A stretch of 64,000 nt of DNA, taken from Paracoccaceae bacterium (lineage in GTDB: Bacteria > Pseudomonadota > Alphaproteobacteria > Rhodobacterales > Rhodobacteraceae). Position 1 is the stretch's first letter. Each line of letters starts with the position of its first letter. The notes under the pieces were generated by a model. The model was not told the DNA's origin. It did no database searches and saw only the letters and a list, made by a program, of their open reading frames with translations. Position numbers and translations under genes: made by a program. The DNA lies in the NCBI GenBank assembly GCA_028150825.1, contig JAOGIM010000002.1:57581-121580 (forward strand), in the 5' to 3' direction. Of this stretch, positions 17,815 to 26,842 are shown piece after piece.

Positions 17815-17950
17815 TGGGGGTTACTGCGCCTAACCCCCACGATTCAAGAGCCGCGGCAAGCAGGCCTGCCCCCCTTCAAGCAGTGGCAGGGTCTACGCGC
17901 TGGGGCTTAAGAGTTGAGGCGGTGGATTCATTTGAGGGTGGTTTTGTTGG
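17815..17950 (+). repeat. Dispersed ~136-bp intergenic repeat, copy 2
   Basis: Second copy, between the EamA and MFS genes; the most diverged of the three (e.g. GATTCAAGAGCC in place of GCTCCAAGAGC). The surrounding 17633-18181 stretch (about 550 bp) shows no other feature except AT-rich leader sequence before the MFS gene. Confidence 0.72.
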
Positions 17951-18181
17951 GGTGCACTGATTGTCAAAAAAGGGATTGTCAGCACCTCTGTGATTGTAAG
18001 AAAGTCGATAGTTTCTATGGCGCTGTTGCAACAGTTATAAAACTAATGTTGCTTTCTTTAATTTACACGAAGAAAACTTGACACTCTGTCATCGATACCA
18101 GAGGTATATTCTTCTGATGGGCACAGAAACAGAATTTTTAGGAATTGAGGTAATTAGACACAATATTAACACGGCGTTGGA

Positions 18182-19369
18182 ATGGGTCAGTTGACGCGCC
18201 CAAGTTTACTCTTCACTCTCATTCTGCTTGCGGCTGTACCATTACTTTCTCTCAATATGTTTCTTCCGTCTCTGGGCGTTATGGCGACGGATTTCCAAGT
18301 TGGTTATGATGAAATGGCATTTGCTGTTTCAGGTTATCTCGCCTTCACAGCGTTAATACAAATATTGACTGGTCCGTTGGCAGACAGACTTGGTCGCAGG
18401 CCTGTGCTCTTGGTAAGTCTGGGGGTCTTTACCTGCGCCTCGGTAGGCTGCGCTTTAGCACAAGATTATACCACATTTCTTTTTTTTCGCGTACTTCAAG
18501 GCGCAATAGCGACAGGAGCTGCGTTGTCGCGTGCTGTTGTAAATGATCTTGTGCCACCAAACCAAACAGCAAGTATGCTTGCTTATATTGCTATGGCGAT
18601 GAGTATTGCCCCGATAATTGGTCCTGCTTTAGGCGGCCTTATTGGGGATGCAGTCGGATGGCGGTCAAACTTCTGGTTATACACTGGCGCTGGTTTGGGT
18701 CTTTGGGTGCTCGTTTGGGCACAACTTCCTGAAACGGCAGAGCTTGGAAAGAGAACATTAACAGACTTTGCAAAAACCTATCTGGAGCTTTTACAAAGTC
18801 GGTATTTCTGGTCTTATACTATTATTATGGCACTCGCTATTGGAGCTTTTTTTGTCTTTGTAAGTGGTTTACCTTTGGTTGCAGGTAAACAATTGGGAAT
18901 GACGCAGGCTCAAATTGGATTGGGTATTGGCTCGATCACATTTGGCTTTCTGGTTGGAAGTTTCATTTCAGGCCGGTTTTCAGCTTTCTACAAATTAGAT
19001 ACCATGATCCTTTTGGGTCGCATATTGGCGAGCCTCGGCTTACTTTGTTGTCTTCTCTTACTTTGGTCAGAATGGTTAAACCCTGTCATCATTTTTGGTG
19101 GGACAATTTTTGTCGGAATTGGAAATGGACTTTCTACACCAAGCGCCAGTGCTGCTGTTATGCAGGTAAGAAAAGAACTCTCTGGAAGTGCATCAGGCTT
19201 ATCAGGCGCCGTGATTGTTCTGAGTGGCGGAGTATTCAGTGCCTTCACTGGCGTAGCAATGAGTGCTCAACCAACTGCGCTTACATTGGTTAGCATAATG
19301 TTTGTCTTAACTCTTACCAGCCTTTTAATTGCAATCTTGATAAGATACTGGGCACCGGAAATAGAATGA
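18182..19369 (+). CDS. Bcr/CflA-family MFS drug efflux transporter, 395 aa
   Basis: Twelve-helix major facilitator. The N-terminus (LLLAAVPLLSLNMFLPSLGVMA), the loop 2-3 motif A GPLADRLGRRPVLL, RVLQGAIATGAALSRAVVNDL, and motif C-like APIIGPALGGLIGDAVGWRSNFW are characteristic of the DHA1 Bcr/CflA group that exports bicyclomycin, chloramphenicol or metabolites by proton antiport. Full length and intact. Monocistronic and bracketed by dispersed repeats 2 and 3. Actual substrate unknown. Confidence 0.9.
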   Translation: MGQLTRPSLLFTLILLAAVPLLSLNMFLPSLGVMATDFQVGYDEMAFAVSGYLAFTALIQILTGPLADRLGRRPVLLVSLGVFTCASVGCALAQDYTTFLFFRVLQGAIATGAALSRAVVNDLVPPNQTASMLAYIAMAMSIAPIIGPALGGLIGDAVGWRSNFWLYTGAGLGLWVLVWAQLPETAELGKRTLTDFAKTYLELLQSRYFWSYTIIMALAIGAFFVFVSGLPLVAGKQLGMTQAQIGLGIGSITFGFLVGSFISGRFSAFYKLDTMILLGRILASLGLLCCLLLLWSEWLNPVIIFGGTIFVGIGNGLSTPSASAAVMQVRKELSGSASGLSGAVIVLSGGVFSAFTGVAMSAQPTALTLVSIMFVLTLTSLLIAILIRYWAPEIE

Positions 19370-19426
19370 GGCTATGGCTCAAAGGCCAAATAACAAATTA
19401 CAATACTGTTTGAGTGACACACTCTG

Positions 19427-19562
19427 GCGGTTACTGCGCCCAACCCCCACGCTCCAAGAGCAACGGCACACAGTCCAGCCCCCTCTTCAAGCCGGTGCAC
19501 GGTCCACGGGAAGGGGCTTTAGAGTTGGGGTGGTAGATTTATTGGAATGGGGTCTTTTTGGG
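19427..19562 (+). repeat. Dispersed ~136-bp intergenic repeat, copy 3
   Basis: Third copy, 57 bp after the MFS stop. It shares with copy 1 long identical blocks such as GGGGCTTTAGAGTTGGGGTG. The rest of the 19370-19914 gap is AT-rich with no gene; AGGAAG just before 19915 serves the reductase. Confidence 0.75.
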
Positions 19563-19914
19563 GCTCTGAATTTTAAATTAAGTTGCCCAAGCAGTATTGG
19601 CTGTTGCGGCAAATTGGTCATTTAATTCAATATACAGTTAGCATTTTTTAAATAGTAATCTTTAGGTTTTGAGGATTGCTATGGATTTCTTTAAAAGTTT
19701 TCACTAATTTTCGCCATTAATTATTAGTGAAAAACCCAATCCAGAAGCTATCGCATTTGCCATTTTTTAAATCCTTAATGATACTTATGGTCTAGTAAAA
19801 GACTGTTGTTTTTTCTTGTCGGGGTTGTCACACGCATGTTGCTTGGTAGTTTACCGTCGACAGTCTGTTTGCCTTAGAAAGCAAGGCGTGAACCTTAAGT
19901 TAAGGAAGTAAAAT

Positions 19915-20967
19915 ATGAAATACCGCAAACTTGGAATAACTGATATCGATGTTAGCGTTATATGCCTTGGAACCATGACATGGGGAGAGCAAAATTCTAA
20001 ACAAGAAGCATTTGATCAGATGGATTACGCTGTAGAAAAGGGAGTAAATTTTTTTGATACAGCGGAAGTCTATTCAGTCATGCCAAGAAAAGAAACCTAT
20101 GGTCGAACCGAAGAAATAATAGGCGACTGGTTCAAATCAAAGAAAAAAAGAGATGAAGTCTTTTTGGCTTCTAAAATTGCATCCAAGTCAACAGGTTTGG
20201 AATGGATACGTGGTGGATCAAATACATTAGGTTTTGATAAAAAAAATATGAATGCTGCCATAGAGGGAAGTTTAAAGCGTCTAAAAACTGATTACATTGA
20301 CTTATATCAATTACATTGGCCTGAAAGGAATGTGCCCAGCTTCGGTAAGTTAGATTTTGAATATGATCCCGGTGATAATGATTGGACATCAATAGAGGAA
20401 ACTTTAGAGAATCTTCAAGAGTTGGTGAAAGAAGGCAAAATTCGGTACATTGGCCTATCTAATGAAACCCCTTGGGGAGTAATGAAATTTCTGGAACATT
20501 CAAAAAATAAAAATTTGCCCAGAATTATGTCGATACAGAATGTCTACAGTCTGGTAAATAGAGTTTTTGATATGGCGAATTCAGAAGCTTCGATAAGAGA
20601 GAATTGTGGCCTTCTTGCATATTCACCTTTAGCCGGAGGCAGGCTGAGTGGGAAGTATATAGGAAACAAAAGTCCAAAAAATGCCCGTTATACCTTGTGG
20701 TCAAGCCGTTTTTCTAGGCATCACACTGAGCGAGGTGAAAGGGCAATAGAAGCTTACGTTGAATTAGCTAAGGAATGTAATTTGCCGTCTGCTACTTTTG
20801 CAAATGCGTTTGTAAATGACAGGCCTTTTGTTACAAGCAATATAATTGGAGCTACGTCAATGGATCAATTGAAGGAAAATATAGACAGTATCAACCATAC
20901 TCTGAGTGAAGAAATATTAGAGAAAATCCAAAAAATTCATCTTTCTGATCCAAATCCTTGCGTTTAA
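19915..20967 (+). CDS. Aldo/keto reductase (Tas-like), 350 aa
   Basis: NADPH-dependent oxidoreductase with the AKR TIM barrel. Catalytic tetrad elements: Asp and Tyr in NFFDTAEVYS, Lys in VFLASKIAS and His in DLYQLHWPER. Cofactor-binding segments near the C-terminus (SNIIGATSMDQLKENID) and GKIRYIGLSNETPWGV are typical. Length and the insert before the lysine (YGRTEEIIGDWFKSKKKRDE) resemble Tas/YghZ-type members. ATG 19915 follows AAGGAAG by about 6 bases. Codon use is visibly more A/T-rich than the MFS gene upstream, hinting at a different origin. Physiological aldehyde or ketone substrate unknown. Confidence 0.9.
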   Translation: MKYRKLGITDIDVSVICLGTMTWGEQNSKQEAFDQMDYAVEKGVNFFDTAEVYSVMPRKETYGRTEEIIGDWFKSKKKRDEVFLASKIASKSTGLEWIRGGSNTLGFDKKNMNAAIEGSLKRLKTDYIDLYQLHWPERNVPSFGKLDFEYDPGDNDWTSIEETLENLQELVKEGKIRYIGLSNETPWGVMKFLEHSKNKNLPRIMSIQNVYSLVNRVFDMANSEASIRENCGLLAYSPLAGGRLSGKYIGNKSPKNARYTLWSSRFSRHHTERGERAIEAYVELAKECNLPSATFANAFVNDRPFVTSNIIGATSMDQLKENIDSINHTLSEEILEKIQKIHLSDPNPCV

Positions 20968-21752
20968 GGAAATTTTGCTTGGACGCTTCAAAGTGTGGGG
21001 GCCAAAAATGAGAGGCCTTAATGGTGTAAGAATGGTGGTCAAACAATTTTTTTTGAAATAGCTCGGTTATTTTTGGTAATTTCGCGCTTACATTTTTTCA
21101 GAAAAAGGTTCAGTCGGTTCCCCTGAGCACCAGCTGAGATTGTCTCTGCACCCTGTCAGTACTAAAAAACCTCATCTGTCGTTCAAACACATGGCTTCCA
21201 CTCACTGCCACACATCGTGTCACACATTCCAAAATTCAGCGCAGAAATCAAAACAGCGAGTGATTGACACGCAGCTCATACCTATGGAATTAAGGCATCA
21301 GGAAATGACGTGAGCTAATCCTAAGGTGCAGACAGTCCGTGTGGGGGCACCATTAAATCAATGACTTAGAGGGTTTTGAATTACCTTTTGTGAGCATTTT
21401 ATATTGATTTCCCGGACTATATCCAGACAAATATTCTTAAGTCAGTGCTATATTTCATGCCTAGCTAGCTCCGACGCGATTATAAAAGCCTTCACTTAGA
21501 ATTATGCGGCCAGAGTGAAAATACCTCTTAACGCCAGTCGTAGGGGGCCACCCCCGACCCTCCGCCCAAGGTTGTTAGGTTTGCGACTCCCACGTGGTGG
21601 CTAAATGTGCGAGAATTTTAAAATGTCCTGATTGGTAATTAGCGGTAAGTCCAGCCTGTATGTGCGATAAATGTCAGGCAATAAAGTGATTTTCTTTATA
21701 TTTTCTTTGAATGCTAGCAGGCTGGGGCACATACAGCTTGAATTATTTCTTT
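20968..21752. other. Intergenic junction region
   Basis: About 785 bp with no supported gene. It contains the third tRNA-Thr 3' copy (21334-21352) and a GC-rich palindromic GGGGGCCACCCCCG near 21543, a 14-mer that also occurs near 30028-30041. It looks like the scar of an old island boundary. Confidence 0.5.
21334..21352 (+). repeat. tRNA-Thr 3' end, short third copy
   Basis: AGTCCGTGTGGGGGCACCA, identical to the last 19 bases of the two 46-bp copies, followed by TTAAATCAATGACTTAG, which resembles the flank of the copy at 15064 (TATAAATCAATTACTTAG). Interpreted as an older, partly eroded att site bounding the second segment (15065-21352). Confidence 0.7.
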
Positions 21753-22445
21753 CTAAGGGTTTTCTGGGCGTAGTGCGTCTTTGAGACTCGGTTGCTTTGT
21801 GGTCTTCTCACTTAAATCCAGTGCCGACACCAAGTCCACTAAGTGGCTTTGCATCAATTCTTCGGCCTTCGCTCCGTCCCTTTGTGACAGCGCTTCAAGC
21901 AACGCGTTATGTGCATGTTTTTCACATAAGGCGCTATCGCGTTTGCGGTATAGCGCAATAATAAGTGAGGATCGTGCAATCAAACTTTCAATAAATCGCC
22001 CTATCGTCTGTTGATCCGCAAGCCGGGAAATTTCGATGTGGAACACGCCGGATAAGCGCAATGCTTTACCAATATCATTTTGCGCCAATGCGGCATGTTC
22101 GGCATTTATATGCGCCTTCAAGTGCGTGGCTGCTTGGTCTGTCATCCGTAACGCCGCTGAACGGGCGGTCTTGGGTTCTAAAAGCGCGCGCGCTTCAAAA
22201 ATTTCTCGGGCTTCGCGCAAACTTGGTTTTGACACAAAAGCACCGCGATTAGGCTGTATGTCAATCAACTGCTCATGCGAAAGCCATTGTAGCGCGCTCC
22301 GCACCAATGTTCTTGAGACGCCATAAATTTCAGATAGTTCATCTTCGCCAAGTTTTGTGCCGGGTATGACCCGGTGCTCGTGAATTGCTTTGGCAATTGC
22401 TGACCCGATTTCACTAGACCTAATATGTGCTTTTGGACCGGACAT
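21753..22445 (-). CDS. GntR-family (FCD domain) transcriptional regulator, 230 aa
   Basis: N-terminal winged helix (IPGTKLGEDELSEIYGVSRTLVRSALQWLSHEQLIDIQPNRGAFVS) followed by an all-helical FCD ligand domain with the expected R-E/H pattern (EIFEARALLEP, FHIEISRLADQ, EKHAHNALLEAL). Full length. It is divergent from the ABC operon at 22667. The intergenic region holds the palindrome ATTGTATACAAT at 22548, the usual type of operator for this family, so it probably represses the transporter operon until its substrate appears. Confidence 0.9.
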   Translation of the reverse strand: MSGPKAHIRSSEIGSAIAKAIHEHRVIPGTKLGEDELSEIYGVSRTLVRSALQWLSHEQLIDIQPNRGAFVSKPSLREAREIFEARALLEPKTARSAALRMTDQAATHLKAHINAEHAALAQNDIGKALRLSGVFHIEISRLADQQTIGRFIESLIARSSLIIALYRKRDSALCEKHAHNALLEALSQRDGAKAEELMQSHLVDLVSALDLSEKTTKQPSLKDALRPENP

Positions 22446-22547
22446 GTGCAGAGCTTTTTATATCATCATCAATCAAGTGTATCAGTGTCTGACAGATTGC
22501 CGCCTCGGGAACAATATGAAGTCATTTGTTTTTTTTATTATACAAAT

Positions 22548-22559
22548 ATTGTATACAAT
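22548..22559. promoter_or_regulatory. Putative FCD-GntR operator ATTGTATACAAT
   Basis: Perfect 12-bp palindrome in a very AT-rich stretch between the divergent regulator and ABC genes, about 100 bp from each start. The TGTATACA core fits known FCD-family operators. A TTTTTTATTATACAAATATTG tract overlaps it and could supply the promoter. Confidence 0.65.
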
Positions 22560-22666
22560 TTATCGACTATTTTGTAATCAAAAAATATATTTTCGCACAC
22601 AAATTATGCAAAACGCGATGCCTTTGGCCATAACAGGCATTTTTTTTTGTCCTTAGACCGATAAAA

Positions 22667-23680
22667 ATGAGCAGTTGGGCGCAAACAAAAGATCTAGTGA
22701 AAATGCAATCTGATTTAGAACTTGTACACCTAACAAAACGCTATGACGTGGCTTTAGCCGTGGACGCGATTTCGCACCGTTTCAAGCCGGGCGGCTATGC
22801 CTGCTTGTTGGGTCCATCTGGTTGCGGAAAAACTTCTACTCTTCGGATGATTGCGGGCCATGAAACCGTAACCGAAGGAGCAGTGATCCTGCAGGGTCGT
22901 GACATTTCTTTAATGCCACCCGCGCGGCGCGGCACGGCGATGATGTTTCAGAATTATGCGCTTTTCCCCCATTTGAATATTGTAGACAATGTTGCGTTCA
23001 GTTTGAAAATGCGCGGTATTTCCCGCACTGAACGTCATGCAAAGGCGGCTGAAATTCTCCGTCTGGTGGACATGGAGAAATATAGGGATAGGTTTCCCAA
23101 TCAGCTTTCCGGCGGTCAGCAGCAAAGGGTCGCTTTGGCGCGTGCATTGATCACCCGCCCGCAGGTCCTTCTTCTTGATGAGCCACTTTCAGCGCTGGAC
23201 CCTTTTTTGCGGATCAGAATGCGCGCCGAGATGAAAAAACTGCAGACCGAGCTGGGCATTAGCTTCATTCATGTGACCCATAGCCAAGAAGAGGCACTGG
23301 CATTGGCCGATGAAATTATCGTTATGAACGATGCCAAAATTGAACAAGCCGGGTCAGCCCAAGAGGTTTTTAATGCTCCAAAAACAGAATTTGTGGCGCG
23401 TTTTTTGGGTGGGCATAATGTCATCGAAGTGCCTGCCGGGCGTGTTGCCATTCGTCGCGACGCGATGAGGTTGGTGTCACAGAGTGACGCGCTAATCCAA
23501 GCGCAGATAATTGCAGTTGAATATCAAGGCATCCACGTTTTGCTCACAGCCAAACTTTTGGGGGGGCAGGAGGTCACTATTCTCCTTTCGGATAGAGACT
23601 TTTTTGCTTCGCCAAGTCAGCCCGGAGAGGCCGTTGGCCTCAGCTGGGATCAAACCGCTGTTCATTCTCTATCAGCGTAA
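22667..23680 (+). CDS. ABC transporter ATP-binding protein, polyamine/Fe3+-type (PotA-like), 337 aa
   Basis: Cytoplasmic ATPase of an importer: Walker A GPSGCGKTS, Q-loop FQNYALFPH, signature LSGGQQQRVALARAL, Walker B LLLDEPLSALD and switch His (IHVTHSQEEA), followed by a C-terminal TOBE-like beta domain. Start ATG 22667 has a weak ribosome binding site, and ATG 22703 is an alternative. First gene of an operon with a Tat-exported binding protein, two permeases and a racemase-like gene. The CUT/MOI-type arrangement imports small cationic or amide compounds; the specific substrate is inferred below to be nitrogenous. Confidence 0.93.
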   Translation: MSSWAQTKDLVKMQSDLELVHLTKRYDVALAVDAISHRFKPGGYACLLGPSGCGKTSTLRMIAGHETVTEGAVILQGRDISLMPPARRGTAMMFQNYALFPHLNIVDNVAFSLKMRGISRTERHAKAAEILRLVDMEKYRDRFPNQLSGGQQQRVALARALITRPQVLLLDEPLSALDPFLRIRMRAEMKKLQTELGISFIHVTHSQEEALALADEIIVMNDAKIEQAGSAQEVFNAPKTEFVARFLGGHNVIEVPAGRVAIRRDAMRLVSQSDALIQAQIIAVEYQGIHVLLTAKLLGGQEVTILLSDRDFFASPSQPGEAVGLSWDQTAVHSLSA

Positions 23681-23718
23681 CCTTCCAACTCAGCAAGAAA
23701 AAGAATCGGAGTACTATA

Positions 23719-24996
23719 ATGATCAAACAAACCAAAATTAGCCGCAGGGGCCTGCTGAAAGGCGCAGGTGCAACCGCCGCCTTTGCCGGGGCCAGTACTT
23801 TGGGCGCTCCCATGATCTGGGCACAAAACATCAAAAATGTAACATTGCGCCAAATTGGGACGGGGGTGTCAAACCTTAATGAAATCGCTGAAAAGGTGAA
23901 AGAAGATCTTGGGTTTACATTGACAATGACCGCACTGGACACAGATAGCGCCGCTCAGCGTGTGGCGACCCAGCCCGGTAGTTTCGACATTGCCGATATT
24001 GAGTATATTTCGTGCAAAAAAGTTTGGCCGGCGGGTAATCTGCAGGCGATGGATGCCAGCAAACTTGATAATTATGATAAGATTGCTCAGACTTTTCGTT
24101 CGGGAAAACTAACGCCGACAAGTACCATTGCTCAGGGAACGGCACCTCATACTGTGGGGTTTGTCGATGGTCCGAATGGTAAGACCTTTGCTGATAATGA
24201 ATCCGGTTGGATGACTATGGTCCCAACCATTTACAATGCTGATACATTAGGTATTCGCCCCGATCTGATTGGCCGCCCAATTGAGAGCTGGACAGAATTG
24301 CTGAATCCAGAATTCAAGGGCAAGGCATCGATCTTGGATATCTCGTCAATCGGCATCATGGATATGGCAATGGTCTGCGAAGCGATGGGTGAAATCACCT
24401 ATGGCGACAAAGGCAATATGACCAAAGAAGAAATTGACAAAACGCTCGCGATCTTCACAGAAGCCAAGAAAAATGGTCAATTCCGAGCGTTTTGGAAGAC
24501 CTTTGACGAAAGTGTCAATTTGATGGCCAGTGGCGAAGTTGTCATCCAATCCATGTGGGCACCAGCGATTACCGCAGTAAAATCGCGCGGTATCCCTTGT
24601 GTCTATCAACCCCTGAAAGAGGGTTATCGCAGTTGGGGCGGCGGGATAGGAATTGCGGCGTCGCTTTCTGGTTTGGAAAAAGATGCCGCTTATGAATACA
24701 TTAACTGGTATTTGTCAGGTTGGACCGGTGGATTTCTGATGCGCCAAGGCTATTACTCGGCCGTACCCGAAACCAGCAAAAACTTTATGACCGATAATGA
24801 ATGGGGATATTGGTTTGAAGGCAAGCCCGCCACCGGAGATATTACCTCACCGTTTGGCGATAAGTTAGCGGTTGCTGGCGAAACGCGTGATGGCGGGTCG
24901 TTCTATGAACGCATGGGGGCAGTAAAATGCTGGAACTCAGTGATGAAAGAAAACCAATACATGGTGCGCAAGTGGAACGAATTCATCGCGGCATAA
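23719..24996 (+). CDS. ABC transporter periplasmic substrate-binding protein (PotD-like), Tat signal, 425 aa
   Basis: The N-terminus KISRRGLLKGAGATAAFAG is a twin-arginine signal peptide, so the protein folds before export. The mature part is a type II periplasmic binding protein of the spermidine/putrescine class (LNPEFKGKASILDISS, VIQSMWAPAITAVKSRG, YINWYLSGW). A GGAG site lies 8 bases before ATG 23719. It is followed by a stem-loop (25018-25040) of the kind that protects the abundant binding-protein message. Ligand not deducible, but neighbours point to a nitrogen compound. Confidence 0.92.
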   Translation: MIKQTKISRRGLLKGAGATAAFAGASTLGAPMIWAQNIKNVTLRQIGTGVSNLNEIAEKVKEDLGFTLTMTALDTDSAAQRVATQPGSFDIADIEYISCKKVWPAGNLQAMDASKLDNYDKIAQTFRSGKLTPTSTIAQGTAPHTVGFVDGPNGKTFADNESGWMTMVPTIYNADTLGIRPDLIGRPIESWTELLNPEFKGKASILDISSIGIMDMAMVCEAMGEITYGDKGNMTKEEIDKTLAIFTEAKKNGQFRAFWKTFDESVNLMASGEVVIQSMWAPAITAVKSRGIPCVYQPLKEGYRSWGGGIGIAASLSGLEKDAAYEYINWYLSGWTGGFLMRQGYYSAVPETSKNFMTDNEWGYWFEGKPATGDITSPFGDKLAVAGETRDGGSFYERMGAVKCWNSVMKENQYMVRKWNEFIAA

Positions 24997-25017
24997 GTGC
25001 TGTAAAAAACTATACGA

Positions 25018-25040
25018 GGGTCCAGCCTTTGGTTGGGCCC
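25018..25040 (+). terminator. Intra-operon stem-loop after the binding-protein gene
   Basis: GGGTCCAGCC / GGTTGGGCCC can pair (with G-U pairs) around a TTT loop, 22 bp after the stop. No T-run follows, so it is more likely an mRNA-stabilising or attenuating hairpin than a full terminator. Confidence 0.55.
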
Positions 25041-25129
25041 ATGTTATGAAAATCCCTCAAATTTATAACATTACAGCAATGAGAAAAGTCAGATGGTTCA
25101 TGATGTCTTAAATTTGCCGAGACAAAATA

Positions 25130-25996
25130 ATGGGGCTCACGGTGTCGAGTAGAGCGAATATGATTGGCTGGCTTCAAGCTGCACCCTTGGCACTGGTTCT
25201 TGGCGGTTTTCTTGTGGTGCCGGTCATTATGATCGTCGTAGTCAGCTTTTGGGGTGCTACGGAATGGTCGATCTACCCTGCATTTCTGTTTGATAATTAC
25301 GAATTTCTATTCACCTCATGGGTAACTTATTCAGTATTTTTAAAAACCTTTAAATATGCATTTATTACTTGGGTGCTAACTCTCTGCATTGGCTTCACCG
25401 TTGCCTACTTTCTTGCCTTTCATGTGCGCAACTTGTCGTGGCAGATTGCATTGTTTCTTTTGTGTACAATCCCGTTTTGGACATCGAACATAATTAGAAT
25501 GATCTCGTGGATCCCTTTTCTTGGTCGGAACGGGATCGCAAACCAAACCCTGATCAGTTGGGGCGTGATAGATGAACCCATGGAATGGCTCTTGTTTTCT
25601 GATTTTTCAGTTATTTTAGCTTTTGTCCATCTTTATACGCTGTTTATGGTCGTACCTATTTTCAATTCCATGATGCGGATTGACCGGTCCTTGTTAGAGG
25701 CTGCAGTTGATGGCGGTGCAAGCGGATTACAAACTCTCTGGAATGTGGTCATCCCACTTTGCAAACCGGGTATTATGATCGGTACAATATTTGTCGTCAC
25801 ATTGGTGATGGGCGATTTTATAACGGTTCGTTTTATGAGTGGGAGCCAAAGCGCCAATGTTGGGCGTTTGATTTCAAATGATATCGGTCTTCTCTTGTAT
25901 CCTTCGGCCTGCGCTACTGCAGTCGTTTTGCTGTGTACAGTGCTAATCGTCATAGCAATTTTCCTACGCCTCGTTGATATTCGGAAGGAACTTTGA
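25130..25996 (+). CDS. ABC transporter permease (PotB-like), 288 aa
   Basis: Inner-membrane permease with about six helices. The first (LQAAPLALVLGGFLVVPVIMIVVVSFWG) and the cytoplasmic EAA loop LLEAAVDGGASGLQTLWNVVIPLCKPG, which docks to the ATPase, are clear. Ends at 25996, one base before the next gene's start. Start ATG 25130 (MGLTVSSRANMIGW) lacks a strong ribosome binding site; ATG 25160 is an alternative. Confidence 0.9.
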   Translation: MGLTVSSRANMIGWLQAAPLALVLGGFLVVPVIMIVVVSFWGATEWSIYPAFLFDNYEFLFTSWVTYSVFLKTFKYAFITWVLTLCIGFTVAYFLAFHVRNLSWQIALFLLCTIPFWTSNIIRMISWIPFLGRNGIANQTLISWGVIDEPMEWLLFSDFSVILAFVHLYTLFMVVPIFNSMMRIDRSLLEAAVDGGASGLQTLWNVVIPLCKPGIMIGTIFVVTLVMGDFITVRFMSGSQSANVGRLISNDIGLLLYPSACATAVVLLCTVLIVIAIFLRLVDIRKEL

Positions 25997-25997
25997 C

Positions 25998-26837
25998 ATG
26001 GAACGTAGGTCCGCAAGTTTCTATATTCTCGCATCGTTTTTCACTCTGTTTGTTGTTTTCCTATATGGACCAATTATCACTATCGGCATCCTGAGCTTTC
26101 AGGGTCCGCAGGGGGGGCTGACATTTCCGATGAATGGCGTGTCGCTCTATTGGTTCCGTGATTTATTCGAACAGCAAGCGGTTGGCGATATTTGGGGCAG
26201 CTTTAGAAGGTCACTCGCCTTGGGTCTCACCGTGATGGTCACAACGGTGGTGATTTCAGTGCTAGGGGGATTGGCATTTCGCAAGCGTTTTAAAGGCTCC
26301 GGTGTATTATTTTATTTGACGGTAACCTCACTTGTCATCCCGTCTATTCTGGTATCCCTTGGTGTTGGGCTGGTATTTGACCAGCTTGGATTTACAGTCC
26401 ATTGGAGCACTTCGGGATTTGGTGCACAACTCACTTGGACGTTACCTTTTGGTCTCTTAATTATGTTTGCAGTGTTCAATCGATTTGATAAAAGCTATGA
26501 AGAGGCTGCCAGAGATCAGGGGGCAACGTCATGGCAAACCTTTGCTCATGTGGTTTTGCCGATAATCGCACCATCATTACTCGGCGTTGCCTTATTTGGT
26601 TTTACTCTCAGCTACGATGAATTTGCCCGAACTCTGCTGACATCGGGCAGTTATAATACATTGCCGCTTGAGATTTTTGGCATGACGACGAACGTGACGA
26701 CACCGGTTTTATACGCCCTAGGAAGCCTTACTACTGGGTTCTCACTTGTGATGATCGGATGTTTTTTTCTAGCCTTCTGGATTGTTTCTTCTCGCAAGAA
26801 ACTGGCTGGCTCAGATGCTGGTAAAGGAATGGTCTGA
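25998..26837 (+). CDS. ABC transporter permease (PotC-like), 279 aa
   Basis: Second permease subunit, six helices, with the EAA loop YEEAARDQGATSWQTFAHVVLPIIAPS. Start at ATG 25998 (MERRSASFYIL) is preferred: GGAAGGA is about 9 bases upstream and it follows the previous stop by one base. The longer frame from TTG 25974 would add residues without signal. It pairs with the 25130-25996 product to form the channel. Confidence 0.9.
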   Translation: MERRSASFYILASFFTLFVVFLYGPIITIGILSFQGPQGGLTFPMNGVSLYWFRDLFEQQAVGDIWGSFRRSLALGLTVMVTTVVISVLGGLAFRKRFKGSGVLFYLTVTSLVIPSILVSLGVGLVFDQLGFTVHWSTSGFGAQLTWTLPFGLLIMFAVFNRFDKSYEEAARDQGATSWQTFAHVVLPIIAPSLLGVALFGFTLSYDEFARTLLTSGSYNTLPLEIFGMTTNVTTPVLYALGSLTTGFSLVMIGCFFLAFWIVSSRKKLAGSDAGKGMV

Positions 26838-26842
26838 TCAAG

